A stretch of 64,000 nt of DNA, from contig NZ_JAIMCB010000001.1 of assembly GCF_025499425.1 (NCBI RefSeq), positions 589,780-653,779 on the forward strand, written 5' to 3'. A program made the position numbers and the translations under genes. Of this stretch, positions 8,211 to 16,949 are shown piece by piece. The notes under the pieces were generated by a model. It saw nothing but the letters and a program-made list of their open reading frames with translations. It made no database searches and had not been told where the DNA came from. Position 1 is the stretch's first letter; the number at the start of each line of letters is the position of its first letter. The stretch is from Acidiferrimicrobium sp. IK (GTDB lineage: Bacteria > Actinomycetota > Acidimicrobiia > Acidimicrobiales > Palsa-688).

Positions 8211-10286
8211 ATGGAACCAAAACGCAGCGCCAGGCGTGTACTGGACGTGAGAAGGCCGGCACGCGTCTTGGTGCTGGCCGCCCTGCCTGCGGTGGGAACT
8301 CTCGTCGTCGACCCGTCGGGCTGGTCCCCTTTCGGGCCGGCTCGCTGGGCGGCGGTCCTGGCGGTGACCCTGGCCGGCGCCGCTTTGGCGCTGCCCGGCC
8401 GGGCGGTCGCGGTGGGGCGGCGGGGGCTGGTGGTGTGGGGGGTGTGGCTGGCGTGGGTGGCGGTCGCTGCGGCCGTCGGGATGGACGGGCGCCTGGCGTG
8501 GATCGGCACACCGCAGCGGCACTTCGGGGCTCTTACGTGGGGGTTGTGCGCGTTGGCGTGGCTGGCTGGCCACTCCGTCGACGACGACGGCGATCTGCGG
8601 GTGCTGGCCGGGGCCGCCACCGCGGTGTGCGGGGCGATCGGGGTGTGGTCGATCGCCGAGCTGCTCGGGTGGCAGCCGGTGGCGCTCGCCGCGTCCGGTC
8701 GCCTGGTCGGTCCGCTCGGCAACGCCGACTACCTCGGCGCCGCGACGGCGCTGCTGGTCCCCGTCGCCGTAGGGGTGGCCGCGGATGGGGGGTGGGCGCC
8801 CCGGTGGCGGGCCGGCGCATCGGTGTGCGCCGGAGCCGGTTACGTCGCCCTGATCGGCGCCGGCGCCCGAGCCGCGTGGGTCGGGGTCGTCGCCGGCGCC
8901 GCCGTTTTGGCGCTGGCCCGCCGGTCGTCCCTGCGCCGGCTGCTCGCCGGCCGCTTCGGCGACGCCGAGGACTTGCGGATGGCGGGGCCAGAGCAGTCGG
9001 CGGGTTCAGAGCAGTCGGCGGGGCAGTGGTGGTCCAAGCGGGCTGCTGCGGCGGCGATCGTGGTGCTCGCCGCGACCGGCGCCACGTTCGGGCTGGCGGT
9101 CGCTACCGGCACCGCCGGTCGGCTGCCGGCGGCGGTGCAGGCCGGGCAGGGCGGCGGGGCCAGCCGCCTGGCCGAGTGGTCGGTGGCGTTGCGGGTGGTG
9201 GCCGCCCACCCGGTGACGGGGACCGGGCCGGAGGGGTACCGCTTGGCGTTCGGGGCCGCCGTCGGGGCCGGCTACCAGCGCACCTACGGCCGCGACCCGC
9301 TGCCGGACCGGGCCCACGACAGCCTCCTAGACGTGGCCGCCACGACCGGCCTGCCGGGTCTCGGCGCCTACCTGGCGCTGCTAGCGGTGACCGGTGCTTT
9401 GATGTGGAGGGCGCTTCGGAAGGGGGAGGCGGCTGTGGCCGGCATGGCCGTCGGGTTGGTCGCCTACTCCGTCGGCGCCCTGTTCCTCTTCCCCGTCGCC
9501 GAGCTCGAACCGACAGTGTGGCTGCTCGCCGGGGTGGTCGGCGCCCGGGTCGCGTCCGACGGCGAGCTGGTCCGGTTGCGGGTGCCCCGCCTGGCCGCGC
9601 CGGTCGTCGTGGCCGCGGTGGTGGTGGTCGCCTTCCTCGGGGTGCGGGCGGTGACCGCCGATCGTCAGATGCGCGTCGCGCTGGCCGACCCGTCGCGAGG
9701 AGCAGCCAGGGCCGCCCGGGCCGCCCACGACGCGCCGGGGAACATCGTCATCAGGCTGGCCGCGGCGCACGTGGACGCCGCGGCCGGCACCCTCACCGGC
9801 ATCGACCGGGCCCTCGGGCAGGTCGCCGCGGCCCGAAGGGTGTCGCCGGCCGATCCGGTGGTCGGCTTGGAGCGGGCCCAGCTGCTGGAGCAGCGGGCAC
9901 AGCTCACCGCCGCCCCCGGCGATTGGCGGGCAGCGCTCGACGCGCTGGCGGGCCTGGCGCGCCGCGACCCGCGCAACCCCGCTGTGCTGGTGCCCCTCGG
10001 CGTGGCGGAGGCGTCGAGCGGCCATACCGGCGAGGCGGTCGCGTCGTGGCTCGCGGCGGCGCGGCTGGCCCCGTCGAGTCCCTCACCCGAGATCGACCTG
10101 GCGGTGTTCTACTTCCGCCACGGCCAGCCCGCCCTGGCTCGCGGGGCCGCAGAGCGGGCCTTGGCCCTCGACCCCGCCGCCGCCCCGGCCACCGCGGTCC
10201 TCCGCAGCCTCGACACCGCCCGCCCCCCGACCAGCAACCCCCCGACCAGCAGCCCCGAGACGAACGGCGCCGGCGATGGAACCTGA
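8211..10286 (+). CDS. O-antigen ligase/polymerase-like (Wzy_C) membrane protein with C-terminal TPR region
   Basis: Read from the ATG at 8211 it is about 691 residues; the same frame is open from 8136. About ten hydrophobic segments fill residues 15-475. A periplasmic-type loop has the WaaL/Wzy pattern: RLAEWSVALRVVAAHPVTG near residue 318, then DRAHDSLLDVAATTGLPG with the family histidine near 367. Residues about 480-670 form alanine-rich helical repeats of TPR type. Proteins of this family join or polymerise glycans, or glycosylate proteins, at the outer face of the membrane. The glycan here is unknown. The 3' end overlaps the sigma-factor gene by 11 nt, suggesting co-transcription. Confidence 0.8.
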   Translation: MEPKRSARRVLDVRRPARVLVLAALPAVGTLVVDPSGWSPFGPARWAAVLAVTLAGAALALPGRAVAVGRRGLVVWGVWLAWVAVAAAVGMDGRLAWIGTPQRHFGALTWGLCALAWLAGHSVDDDGDLRVLAGAATAVCGAIGVWSIAELLGWQPVALAASGRLVGPLGNADYLGAATALLVPVAVGVAADGGWAPRWRAGASVCAGAGYVALIGAGARAAWVGVVAGAAVLALARRSSLRRLLAGRFGDAEDLRMAGPEQSAGSEQSAGQWWSKRAAAAAIVVLAATGATFGLAVATGTAGRLPAAVQAGQGGGASRLAEWSVALRVVAAHPVTGTGPEGYRLAFGAAVGAGYQRTYGRDPLPDRAHDSLLDVAATTGLPGLGAYLALLAVTGALMWRALRKGEAAVAGMAVGLVAYSVGALFLFPVAELEPTVWLLAGVVGARVASDGELVRLRVPRLAAPVVVAAVVVVAFLGVRAVTADRQMRVALADPSRGAARAARAAHDAPGNIVIRLAAAHVDAAAGTLTGIDRALGQVAAARRVSPADPVVGLERAQLLEQRAQLTAAPGDWRAALDALAGLARRDPRNPAVLVPLGVAEASSGHTGEAVASWLAAARLAPSSPSPEIDLAVFYFRHGQPALARGAAERALALDPAAAPATAVLRSLDTARPPTSNPPTSSPETNGAGDGT

Positions 10287-10845
10287 CGAACGCCCTGAGC
10301 GTGTACCGGCTGTGAACATGCACGCAACGGCGATCTACCCGGGGACCCAGGCCGTCGGCGTAAGCCACGACGACTTCGCCGGCTACTACGGAGCCAACCG
10401 GGACCGGGTGGTGCGAGCCCTGTCCGCCACCATCGGCGACACCGACCTGGCCGCCGACGCGGTCGACGAAGCCATGGCACGCGCCTACCAGCGGTGGAGC
10501 AAGGTGGCCGGGTTGGACAACCCCAACGGCTGGGTCTACCGGGTGGCCCTCAACTGGAGCACGTCGGTGCTGCGCCGCCGGCGACGGCGATCGTCGCCGC
10601 TCGAACCGCCAGCTGGGTCCTTCGAGCACCCGGCGATGGCCGAACCGGCGGTGGCCGCCGCGCTGGCCGAGCTCGACGTCCGCCAGCGGGCCGTCGTCGT
10701 GTGCCGCTACCTCCTCGGCTGGTCCGAAGCCGAGACCGCCGAAGCCCTCAACACGCCGGTCGGGACGGTCAAAAGCCGCCTGCATCGCGCCAACCGCATT
10801 CTCTCCGCCCGCCTTTCCCACCTTCGCTCCGAGGAGCAGCAATGA
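10276..10845 (+). CDS. ECF-type RNA polymerase sigma factor
   Basis: The 189-residue product has sigma region 2 at about 30-95 (DFAGYYGANRDRVVRALSAT, then GWVYRVALNW) and region 4 at about 127-180, with ELDVRQRAVVVCRYLLGWS and the helix-turn-helix VGTVKSRLHRANRIL. Its stop overlaps the ATG of the next gene (ATGA), the usual arrangement for a sigma factor and its membrane partner. A second possible start is the ATG at 10318. The subfamily (SigE-like or other) cannot be fixed by eye. Confidence 0.88.
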   Translation: MEPDERPERVPAVNMHATAIYPGTQAVGVSHDDFAGYYGANRDRVVRALSATIGDTDLAADAVDEAMARAYQRWSKVAGLDNPNGWVYRVALNWSTSVLRRRRRRSSPLEPPAGSFEHPAMAEPAVAAALAELDVRQRAVVVCRYLLGWSEAETAEALNTPVGTVKSRLHRANRILSARLSHLRSEEQQ

Positions 10846-12590
10846 CCAACGATTTCGACCGCATGATCAGCGAACATCTCGAGGACCGGGCCCGCCGGGC
10901 CAGCCCGACCCCCGGCAACGTCGGGCGGGTCATCGCCCGCGGCCACCGCCGCCGGCGCCAGGGCCGGACGGTGGTGGCGGCGGTGGCGTTCGTCGCCGGC
11001 GGGTCCGGGACCGGCCTGGTGATCGCCGGCCAGGGCTCCAGCCACGCCAACCGGCAGCTGCGGATGGGCGGGTCCACCTCCCAGGGCGCCCAGAGCGCGA
11101 CTGCGCCCAGCGCCTCCACCCCGAGACTGGTGTGGACGGCGTCGTCGGCCGGGACCCCGTCGCTCTACATGCCGACCGTGGGATACGTATCCACCCTCGG
11201 GTCCGGTCAGGCGGTGTACGCCGTGTCGAGCGGTCCTGGCGAGATCGCCAACCAGTCGGGGCCGCTGACCTCCACCCTGTACCAGTCGGCTGACGGCAAG
11301 ACCTGGACGGTGGCGGCCGCACCCGCCGGGCTGCACGTCGACAACCTGGCCGTCGACGGCAGCCAGGTCTACGCGGTCGGCACCGGGCCGGCCAACGCCG
11401 CGTCCGGCGGCGGGTCGCTCGGCGGCGGCTTCCAGGTCGCGTCGCGCGCCGGGACCTCCGGCGCCTGGTCGACCGCCACGCTGCCGATCAGCCTGGGCGC
11501 CCCGGCCGGGGCCCTGAACGTCTCCGACTCCACCTCGTCCGTCGCGGCCGGGCCGAAGGGGACACTAGCGCTCGTCGGCATCAGCGCCAGCCTCAACCTG
11601 CCGGCGCTGCTGCCCCACGCCAGCATCAACTACTGGACGGCGAGCCGCTCCGGTGTCGAACTGCTCGGCGCGCCCGACCCCAACGCGTGCGGCACCGGGC
11701 AGCCAGCGACGTTCGGGGGTGCGACGACCAGTGCTGGCAACCTCCCGGCCACAACCCCGGCCGGAGCAGCGGCCGACGCAGCGAAGATGGCCGCCAAGCT
11801 GGGCGATGTGGCGCCGAGCCTGCCGCCGGCGGGGAGCCGGATCGACACGTTGGATTGCAACGGCGCCCAGGGGGCCACGCTGATCCCCGCCGACAAGGCC
11901 TACACGGTGACCGCCAGTTACAGCTGGTCCCAGCTGGGCATCAGCCCGCAGGCCGCGGCGGTCGTGGACGGCCAGCCGCTGGCGTTTTGGTCGGCCAACG
12001 GGAAGGCGTTCCAGCAAGTGCAGCTGCCGGCCGCGGTGTCGAGCGGCGACATGCACGTCGCCGCCGGCCCGGACGGTTTCGCGCTGACAGCAGGCGCGAC
12101 CGCGGCGGCGGGAGGCGGCGACTTGCTGGTCCGTTCCGCTGACGGCACGACGTGGAACACGGTGCCCGGGGCGTCCGCCGGCGGGACCTTCGACGGTGTC
12201 GGCTACGTGGGTGGCGTTCTCACCACCATCCGGACGACCTCGGCGAGGGACGTGCAGGCGGTCAGCTATCGAGGCAGCGTCCCCACCGTCACTGACCTGT
12301 CGGCGCTGGCTCATGTGACCGTCCCGGATAAGTCGGGTGCGGACCAGGCGTCGTTCGGTCCCCTCGGCGTGGTCACCGACATCTACACCCCCGGCGGCAC
12401 CACGGTGCTCTACAGCGGCGGCGGGAGCTGGTCGACCTACGACCTGCAGGCTCTGGCAGGGACCTCCGAGCAGCTGCTGCTGTCGGACGCGGTGGTCGGA
12501 TCCTCTGACGTGGTCCTCACCGCCACCCCTTCGGCGGCCCCCAACGGACCGGCGCAGCAGATCAACATCGTGGGCACGCCGGCCGGCTGA
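10842..12590 (+). CDS. Membrane-anchored extracytoplasmic protein, probable partner of the ECF sigma factor
   Basis: The 582-residue product starts at the ATG overlapping the sigma-factor stop. Residues 1-40 are cytoplasmic with a basic RRRRQGR patch. Residues about 41-62 are one membrane segment. The rest is a long Gly/Ser/Thr/Ala-rich extracytoplasmic domain. Two SADGxTW motifs (Asp-box/BNR style) hint at a beta-propeller. The position matches anti-sigma factors, but I see no zinc-binding anti-sigma motif (HxxxCxxC) in the short N-terminus. It could be a non-classical anti-sigma or sensor protein. Confidence 0.65.
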   Translation: MTNDFDRMISEHLEDRARRASPTPGNVGRVIARGHRRRRQGRTVVAAVAFVAGGSGTGLVIAGQGSSHANRQLRMGGSTSQGAQSATAPSASTPRLVWTASSAGTPSLYMPTVGYVSTLGSGQAVYAVSSGPGEIANQSGPLTSTLYQSADGKTWTVAAAPAGLHVDNLAVDGSQVYAVGTGPANAASGGGSLGGGFQVASRAGTSGAWSTATLPISLGAPAGALNVSDSTSSVAAGPKGTLALVGISASLNLPALLPHASINYWTASRSGVELLGAPDPNACGTGQPATFGGATTSAGNLPATTPAGAAADAAKMAAKLGDVAPSLPPAGSRIDTLDCNGAQGATLIPADKAYTVTASYSWSQLGISPQAAAVVDGQPLAFWSANGKAFQQVQLPAAVSSGDMHVAAGPDGFALTAGATAAAGGGDLLVRSADGTTWNTVPGASAGGTFDGVGYVGGVLTTIRTTSARDVQAVSYRGSVPTVTDLSALAHVTVPDKSGADQASFGPLGVVTDIYTPGGTTVLYSGGGSWSTYDLQALAGTSEQLLLSDAVVGSSDVVLTATPSAAPNGPAQQINIVGTPAG

Positions 12591-12652
12591 CCGGCCGACC
12601 CACAGAACCGCCGCTCACCGACCAGGCCCCCCAACCAGGCCCCGGCAACCAC

Positions 12653-12692
12653 CGCCGGCCGCGGCAGTCGACTTCGACTGCCGCGGCCGGCG
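12653..12692. terminator. Perfect 19-bp inverted repeat between convergent genes
   Basis: Two 19-nt arms (12653-12671 and 12674-12692) are exact reverse complements around a CT centre. The repeat sits between the stop of the membrane protein (12590, plus) and the stop of the DUF4188 gene (12738, minus), so it can serve both strands as a terminator. No U-tract follows. Confidence 0.75.
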
Positions 12693-12737
12693 AGGTTCCG
12701 GGGCCGACTCGCGTCCCGCCCCGGCCGGCGCTGGTGG

Positions 12738-13214
12738 TCAGGTCCCGGGCGTGCCGAGGCGGTCGCGCGAACGCGACGACTCACTGACCGGCACCAGACG
12801 GCCGGCCTTGCCCAGGCCGAAGGGCGGCATGTTGTCGTAGACCGCCTCGTACTCACCGGCGCGGACCAGGAACGTCTCGTGCCAGATACCGGTCCGGTCG
12901 CTTCGCCCGACCCGCTTCCAGTAGTCGCGCCACACCTTTAGGTGGGGGTCGTCGGTGTCGCGGGCGAACGCCTCGAGGTGGTCGTAGGAACGCCAGTACT
13001 GGACGATGGTGGGGTACCCGAGCTGGTAGCCGAGGAGGCCCTTCTCCGGGTGGTCCACCAGGTACTTGAGCATGTGGGCCATTCCCCGCCGGCCGCCGAG
13101 GTCCACCAGCGCCTTGGCCGCCTGCAGAGGCCGGTTGACCCGCGGCCCGATGAGGAACACCACGAAGTCGCCGTCGATCTCCGCGGTCATCCTCCGCCCC
13201 GCGATCGCCTTCAT
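12738..13214 (-). CDS. DUF4188 family protein
   Basis: The 158-residue product matches the DUF4188 pattern along its length: MTAEIDGDFVVFLIGPRVNR, KGLLGYQ, PTIVQYWRSYDHLEAFARD, then GIWHETFLVRAGEYEAVYDN followed by MPPFGLGKAG. The family is an alpha/beta-barrel-like small domain sometimes annotated as a monooxygenase; its reaction is not established. The ATG at 13214 has a purine-rich AAAAGGGGG upstream. It is a lone gene, convergent with the sigma-factor locus. Confidence 0.85.
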   Translation of the reverse strand: MKAIAGRRMTAEIDGDFVVFLIGPRVNRPLQAAKALVDLGGRRGMAHMLKYLVDHPEKGLLGYQLGYPTIVQYWRSYDHLEAFARDTDDPHLKVWRDYWKRVGRSDRTGIWHETFLVRAGEYEAVYDNMPPFGLGKAGRLVPVSESSRSRDRLGTPGT

Positions 13215-13362
13215 CTGCGCCCCCTTTTCCGGTTCCCGGCTCGGTGCGCCGGCCGGTGCGAAGTGTAGGCAGGAGGTGAGGAAAGAAGCGCCGGGGCCGC
13301 CGGGGCCGGCGCCGCGACCCGGCCGGGCGCCGGGCGGGTCGCGGCTCGGCGCGACCGGCCGC

Positions 13363-14316
13363 TCAACCAGCCGACCCGCCGAGGTCGAGGACCACCTTGC
13401 CTTGCAGCGCTCGCCGTTCGATCAGGTCGAACGCGTCGTTGACCGACCCGAGAGGCACCGCCCGGTCGATGACGATCTCCAGGCGCCCGTCGCTGGCGGC
13501 GGTGAGGGCGTCGCGGATGTGGCCGGCGAGGACGTCGTCGGTCTCGAGCAGCCCGGCGTACCCGCGCACGGTGAGCCCCTTGCGGTACAGCGCCTGGAGC
13601 GGCACCTCGCCCGTCGCGCCGGCGGAGGTGCCGAACGTGACGATGCGCCCGTGGGCCTCCACCAGCTCCACCGCAGCACCGAAGAAGCCACCGCCGAGCG
13701 GGTCGAACACCACGGTGGGACGCAGCTCCCGGGCCTGCTCGGCCAGCGTCGACGCGTCGGCGACCACCACCCGCTGCGCTCCCCGGGCCCGCACCCATTC
13801 GGCTTTGGCCGGGCTGCCGGTCTGCCCCCACACCGTGGCGCCGAGCGCCTTGGCCACCGACACCACCACCGAGCCGACCCCGCCGCTGGCGCCGAGGGCC
13901 AGCACCCGGTCTCCGGGCTCGACCCGCCCGAGCTCGGTGACCACCCGCCACCCGGTCACGCCGGCCACGCCCATCGCCGCCGCGACGTCGAGGCCGACGC
14001 CGTCGGGGACGTCGATCAGCGCCGCTTCGGGCACCACCGCCGCGCTGGACCACAGCCCGTCGCGTGTTCCTCCGAGGCCGTGGCCGCGGACCATCACCCT
14101 GCGGCCGGCGACGGTGCCGGCGCCCTCACTGCCGAGGGTGCGGGGCAGGGGGTTACCGGCCCCGACCCGGCCGAGAGCGCCGTAGCGGTCGACGGGGTTC
14201 ACGCCGGCGAAGGCCATGTCGACGGTGACCTCGCCGGGGCCGGGCTCGGGCAGCTCCACCTCCTCCACCTCGAGGGGCTGGCCGTGGGCGATCAGTCGGG
14301 CGGCGCGCACTCGCAT
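13363..14316 (-). CDS. Zinc-independent alcohol dehydrogenase / quinone oxidoreductase-like (MDR superfamily)
   Basis: The 317-residue product has the medium-chain reductase layout: an N-terminal GroES-like domain (GEVTVDMAFAGVNPVDRYG) and a nucleotide-binding Rossmann domain with GASGGVGSVVVSVAKALGA near residue 145. The C-terminal part carries GRLEIVIDRAVPL and ERRALQGKVVLDL. The zinc-ligand cysteines of classical alcohol dehydrogenases are not seen, which fits NADPH:quinone-reductase-like enzymes. The substrate is unknown. It is divergent from the gene at 14376 across a 59-nt gap. Confidence 0.85.
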   Translation of the reverse strand: MRVRAARLIAHGQPLEVEEVELPEPGPGEVTVDMAFAGVNPVDRYGALGRVGAGNPLPRTLGSEGAGTVAGRRVMVRGHGLGGTRDGLWSSAAVVPEAALIDVPDGVGLDVAAAMGVAGVTGWRVVTELGRVEPGDRVLALGASGGVGSVVVSVAKALGATVWGQTGSPAKAEWVRARGAQRVVVADASTLAEQARELRPTVVFDPLGGGFFGAAVELVEAHGRIVTFGTSAGATGEVPLQALYRKGLTVRGYAGLLETDDVLAGHIRDALTAASDGRLEIVIDRAVPLGSVNDAFDLIERRALQGKVVLDLGGSAG

Positions 14317-14375
14317 GGCTACCCGCTACCCGCTGCCGGCGGCCGGCTATCGGCGGAGGAGGGTAGGGGACCGTT

Positions 14376-14813
14376 GTGCCCTCCACCCACACCCCAGCAT
14401 CCGAGTTCTCCTCGAGCGACCCACCGCCTGAGGACCGCTACGGGTTCCGTTTCGACCCCCGCTACGTGCTGCCCGGCGCGCTGTTCGGGGTCACGCCGTT
14501 CACCGCGTGGCTGCGGGTCACCCAAGACGAGCTGGTGGTCCGCTTCGGGCTGTGGTCGCTTCGCACCCCGCTCGCCAACGTCGCCGGCGCGCAGCGGACC
14601 GGCCCGTACCGGCTCCTGACCACCCTGGGCCCGGCCCGGGGGTCCTTCGTCGACCGGGGCGCGACCTTCGCCACCAACCCCCGCGCCGGCGTCTGCATCC
14701 GCTTCGAGCGACTCCAGTCGATCCTGCTGCCCGGAGGCCTCCTGAAAAGCCCGGGGCTCACCGTGACCGTCGCCGAGGTCGACCGCCTGGCGCAGCGCCT
14801 CCAGGCCCGCTGA
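14376..14813 (+). CDS. Conserved hypothetical actinobacterial protein
   Basis: The 145-residue product starts at a GTG. After a Ser/Pro-rich leader it reads YGFRFDPRYVLPGALFGVTP, then RVTQDELVVRFGLWSLRTPL, TGPYRLLTTLGPARGSFVDR and GVCIRFER. I recognise the pattern as a conserved actinobacterial hypothetical, PH-like in feel, but no function is known to me. No membrane segment is evident. It ends 4 nt from the convergent Rieske gene. Confidence 0.7.
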   Translation: MPSTHTPASEFSSSDPPPEDRYGFRFDPRYVLPGALFGVTPFTAWLRVTQDELVVRFGLWSLRTPLANVAGAQRTGPYRLLTTLGPARGSFVDRGATFATNPRAGVCIRFERLQSILLPGGLLKSPGLTVTVAEVDRLAQRLQAR

Positions 14814-14817
14814 GCGC

Positions 14818-15747
14818 TCAGGCCGGCAGCGGCCCGACCGGGTTGACCCGCAGGTCGCGCTCCTCGTGGCGGCGGACCTCCCACCCCCCGTCGGCGGCCC
14901 GGATCTCGTAGGTCGGTTGCGGCGCCACCGCCGGCCCGTCGACCACCTCGCCGGTAGCCAGGTCGAAACGGCTGGCGTGCCACGGGCAGGTCACGCACCC
15001 ATCCCCGATCTCCCCGTCGGAGAGCGGCCCGCCCCGATGGCTGCAGCGGTCGGCGAGAGCCCGGATCCGCCCCTCGGAGCGCACCACCAGGATCGGGATC
15101 CCGCCGGCGTTGGCCTGCACCGCGGAGCCCTCCGGCGGGCCGGCCTCGGGCAGGTCGCCCTGGAGGCGGGTCCATTCTTGCGGGCCGCCGGAGAACGCGT
15201 TGGTGTCGACCCCGACGCCGATGGCGTAGGCCAGATGGCCGCCCAGCCATCCTCCTGCGCTGGCCGCGGCCGCCCCCACCAGCGCCCACAGCACCCCCCG
15301 CCCGTCGCGGCCTCGGCGTCGCAGCCGCCACGACCGGGTGTAGGCGAGCGCGGCGACGGTGTTGGCGGTCATGTGCACCAGGCCGGTGCGTCGCTCCGCC
15401 CCGGTGGTGTCAGCCCACTCCGACGCCCCGGTCGCCGCCGCGGGGGCCACCGCCAGCAGCCCGACCCCGATGAGGGTGCGCGCCGCTCGGCGCTGGCCGA
15501 GCAGGTCGAGCACCGACGCCGAGGTCCACGCCCCGACCGGCACCCCGACGATCAGCGGGTGGAGGGGATGGCCGAGCCAGGTGCCCGACAGGGCGCTGCG
15601 GCGGGCGCCGGTGCCCGCCAGGCGCTGGGCCACGCCGCCGAGCGGCTCGGCGACCCGGTCCAGCGCCGAGGCCGACTCGACGGCGGACGCGATCTTGGTG
15701 GCGGCACGCGGGCGGCGCGACGGCTGCATCGGCTCGAGGAGGGTCAC
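14818..15747 (-). CDS. Membrane protein with DUF2231-like domain fused to a Rieske [2Fe-2S] domain
   Basis: The 309-residue product has two parts. The N-terminal half has the HPLHPLIVGVPVGAW signature of DUF2231 and about four hydrophobic segments. The C-terminal part (about 205-300) is a Rieske domain with both cluster boxes: CSHRGGPL near residue 234 and CPWHASRFDLATG near 252. The Cys-His pairs that bind the cluster are intact. Together they suggest a membrane-tethered electron-transfer protein; the partner oxidase or oxygenase is not visible here. The start is taken as the GTG at 15747; an ATG six codons later is possible. Confidence 0.85.
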   Translation of the reverse strand: MTLLEPMQPSRRPRAATKIASAVESASALDRVAEPLGGVAQRLAGTGARRSALSGTWLGHPLHPLIVGVPVGAWTSASVLDLLGQRRAARTLIGVGLLAVAPAAATGASEWADTTGAERRTGLVHMTANTVAALAYTRSWRLRRRGRDGRGVLWALVGAAAASAGGWLGGHLAYAIGVGVDTNAFSGGPQEWTRLQGDLPEAGPPEGSAVQANAGGIPILVVRSEGRIRALADRCSHRGGPLSDGEIGDGCVTCPWHASRFDLATGEVVDGPAVAPQPTYEIRAADGGWEVRRHEERDLRVNPVGPLPA

Positions 15748-15819
15748 TCCTTTCCACTACCCGATGCTCTGCCGGCGAAAAAGGCCGCGACGCTCTTCTG
15801 GCGAAAACGGCGGCGGTGG

Positions 15820-16896
15820 TCACTGGCCGCCCCCGAGCGCCCGGCCGAGCGCCACGACGTCCGACGCGGCGGCCAGGGCCCGGTCGGGGATGGCCGGCGC
15901 GGCGAGGCTGACCCCCGCGACCCCTTCGATCGCGAGGGCGGCGAGCGCCATGCAGTGCGCCGCGTCGAGCCCCGCGGTGTGGGGGTGGGCGTCCTCCACG
16001 GCGGCCACCGCGGCGGCCGGGAGTGACAGGGCCGGGTAGCGCCCGACCAGCCGGAGCGCTTCGGGGCTGGTCAGGACCGGGACGCTGATCACCGGACGTA
16101 ACCCCGGGGCGAGGCCCCTGACCGCGGCCACGAACTCCGCCAGGCGGTCCCCGTCGCCGGTGAACGCCAGCAGGCACCAGCCGGCGCCGGCCTCGGCCTT
16201 GTTGGCCAGGCGAGCCGCTCGCTGCTCCTCCGGCGGGCTCGACGGCGACTCCGCCACCGACACCAGCATCCCCGTCCCGGCTGCCATGGCGGCCAGCCGG
16301 GTCGAGTCGAGGTCGAACACCGCCGCCGCGTCGGGGCGGTCCCCGACCGTGGGATGGTCGCCGGTCACGCAGTGCACCGCGGCCGCGCCCACCGCGTTGA
16401 GGCCGGCCAGCTCGCCCTCGAGCGCCACCCGGTTCCGGTCCCGGCAGGTCAACCCGACCCACGCCCGCAGCCCCTCGTCGGCCAGCAGCTCGGCGCGCAC
16501 GGTGGGGGGCAGCTGGACCCGGGCCCACGGCGAGTCGCCGGTGACCCCGGCGTCGCATCCCCGGGCCAGCACCGCGGCCGCCTCCCGCTGGCGGCACGCG
16601 TCCAGCGACACGCTCGGCACCTCGGCGAGGACCAACGGCCGGCGGGAGGCGAGCGAAGCCAGCTCGTAGGCCGCCGCGGTCAGGGCGTGAGGCTTGTGGG
16701 TCGGGGCCCCGGCCCGCCAGGCCGGACCGGGGGAGGTCACAAACGGGCACGGCCGCCGGTCGACCTCGCAGCCGCCTCCCGGGTCTACGCCGCCGCACGG
16801 CCCGAACACCATGTGCTTCGGGCAGCTGCTCGACTCCACGGGCACGGCCCGATGCTCGTCCGGCCAGGTTTCGGATAGAAGCAGAACGTGTTGCAA
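15820..16896 (-). CDS. MetF-like (methylenetetrahydrofolate reductase family) protein with N-terminal MTHFR_C-type cysteine domain
   Basis: The product is up to 358 residues. Residues about 24-52 carry CPKHMVFGPCGGV and GGGCEVDRRPCPF, the cysteine motif of the MTHFR_C domain. The remainder is a TIM-barrel-like domain of MetF type, with VLAEVPSVSLD, AVHCVTGDHPTVGD, LANKAEAGAGW and VISVPVLTSPEAL in order. MetF reduces methylene-THF to methyl-THF; here catalysis is inferred only from the fold. The first codon is uncertain: TTG at 16896 or GTG at 16845. It is divergent from psuG across 53 nt. Confidence 0.75.
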   Translation of the reverse strand: MQHVLLLSETWPDEHRAVPVESSSCPKHMVFGPCGGVDPGGGCEVDRRPCPFVTSPGPAWRAGAPTHKPHALTAAAYELASLASRRPLVLAEVPSVSLDACRQREAAAVLARGCDAGVTGDSPWARVQLPPTVRAELLADEGLRAWVGLTCRDRNRVALEGELAGLNAVGAAAVHCVTGDHPTVGDRPDAAAVFDLDSTRLAAMAAGTGMLVSVAESPSSPPEEQRAARLANKAEAGAGWCLLAFTGDGDRLAEFVAAVRGLAPGLRPVISVPVLTSPEALRLVGRYPALSLPAAAVAAVEDAHPHTAGLDAAHCMALAALAIEGVAGVSLAAPAIPDRALAAASDVVALGRALGGGQ

Positions 16897-16949
16897 TCCG
16901 GTGAACCGGCGGCGATGCCGGAACGGGACGGCCGGTAACGTCGGACGAC

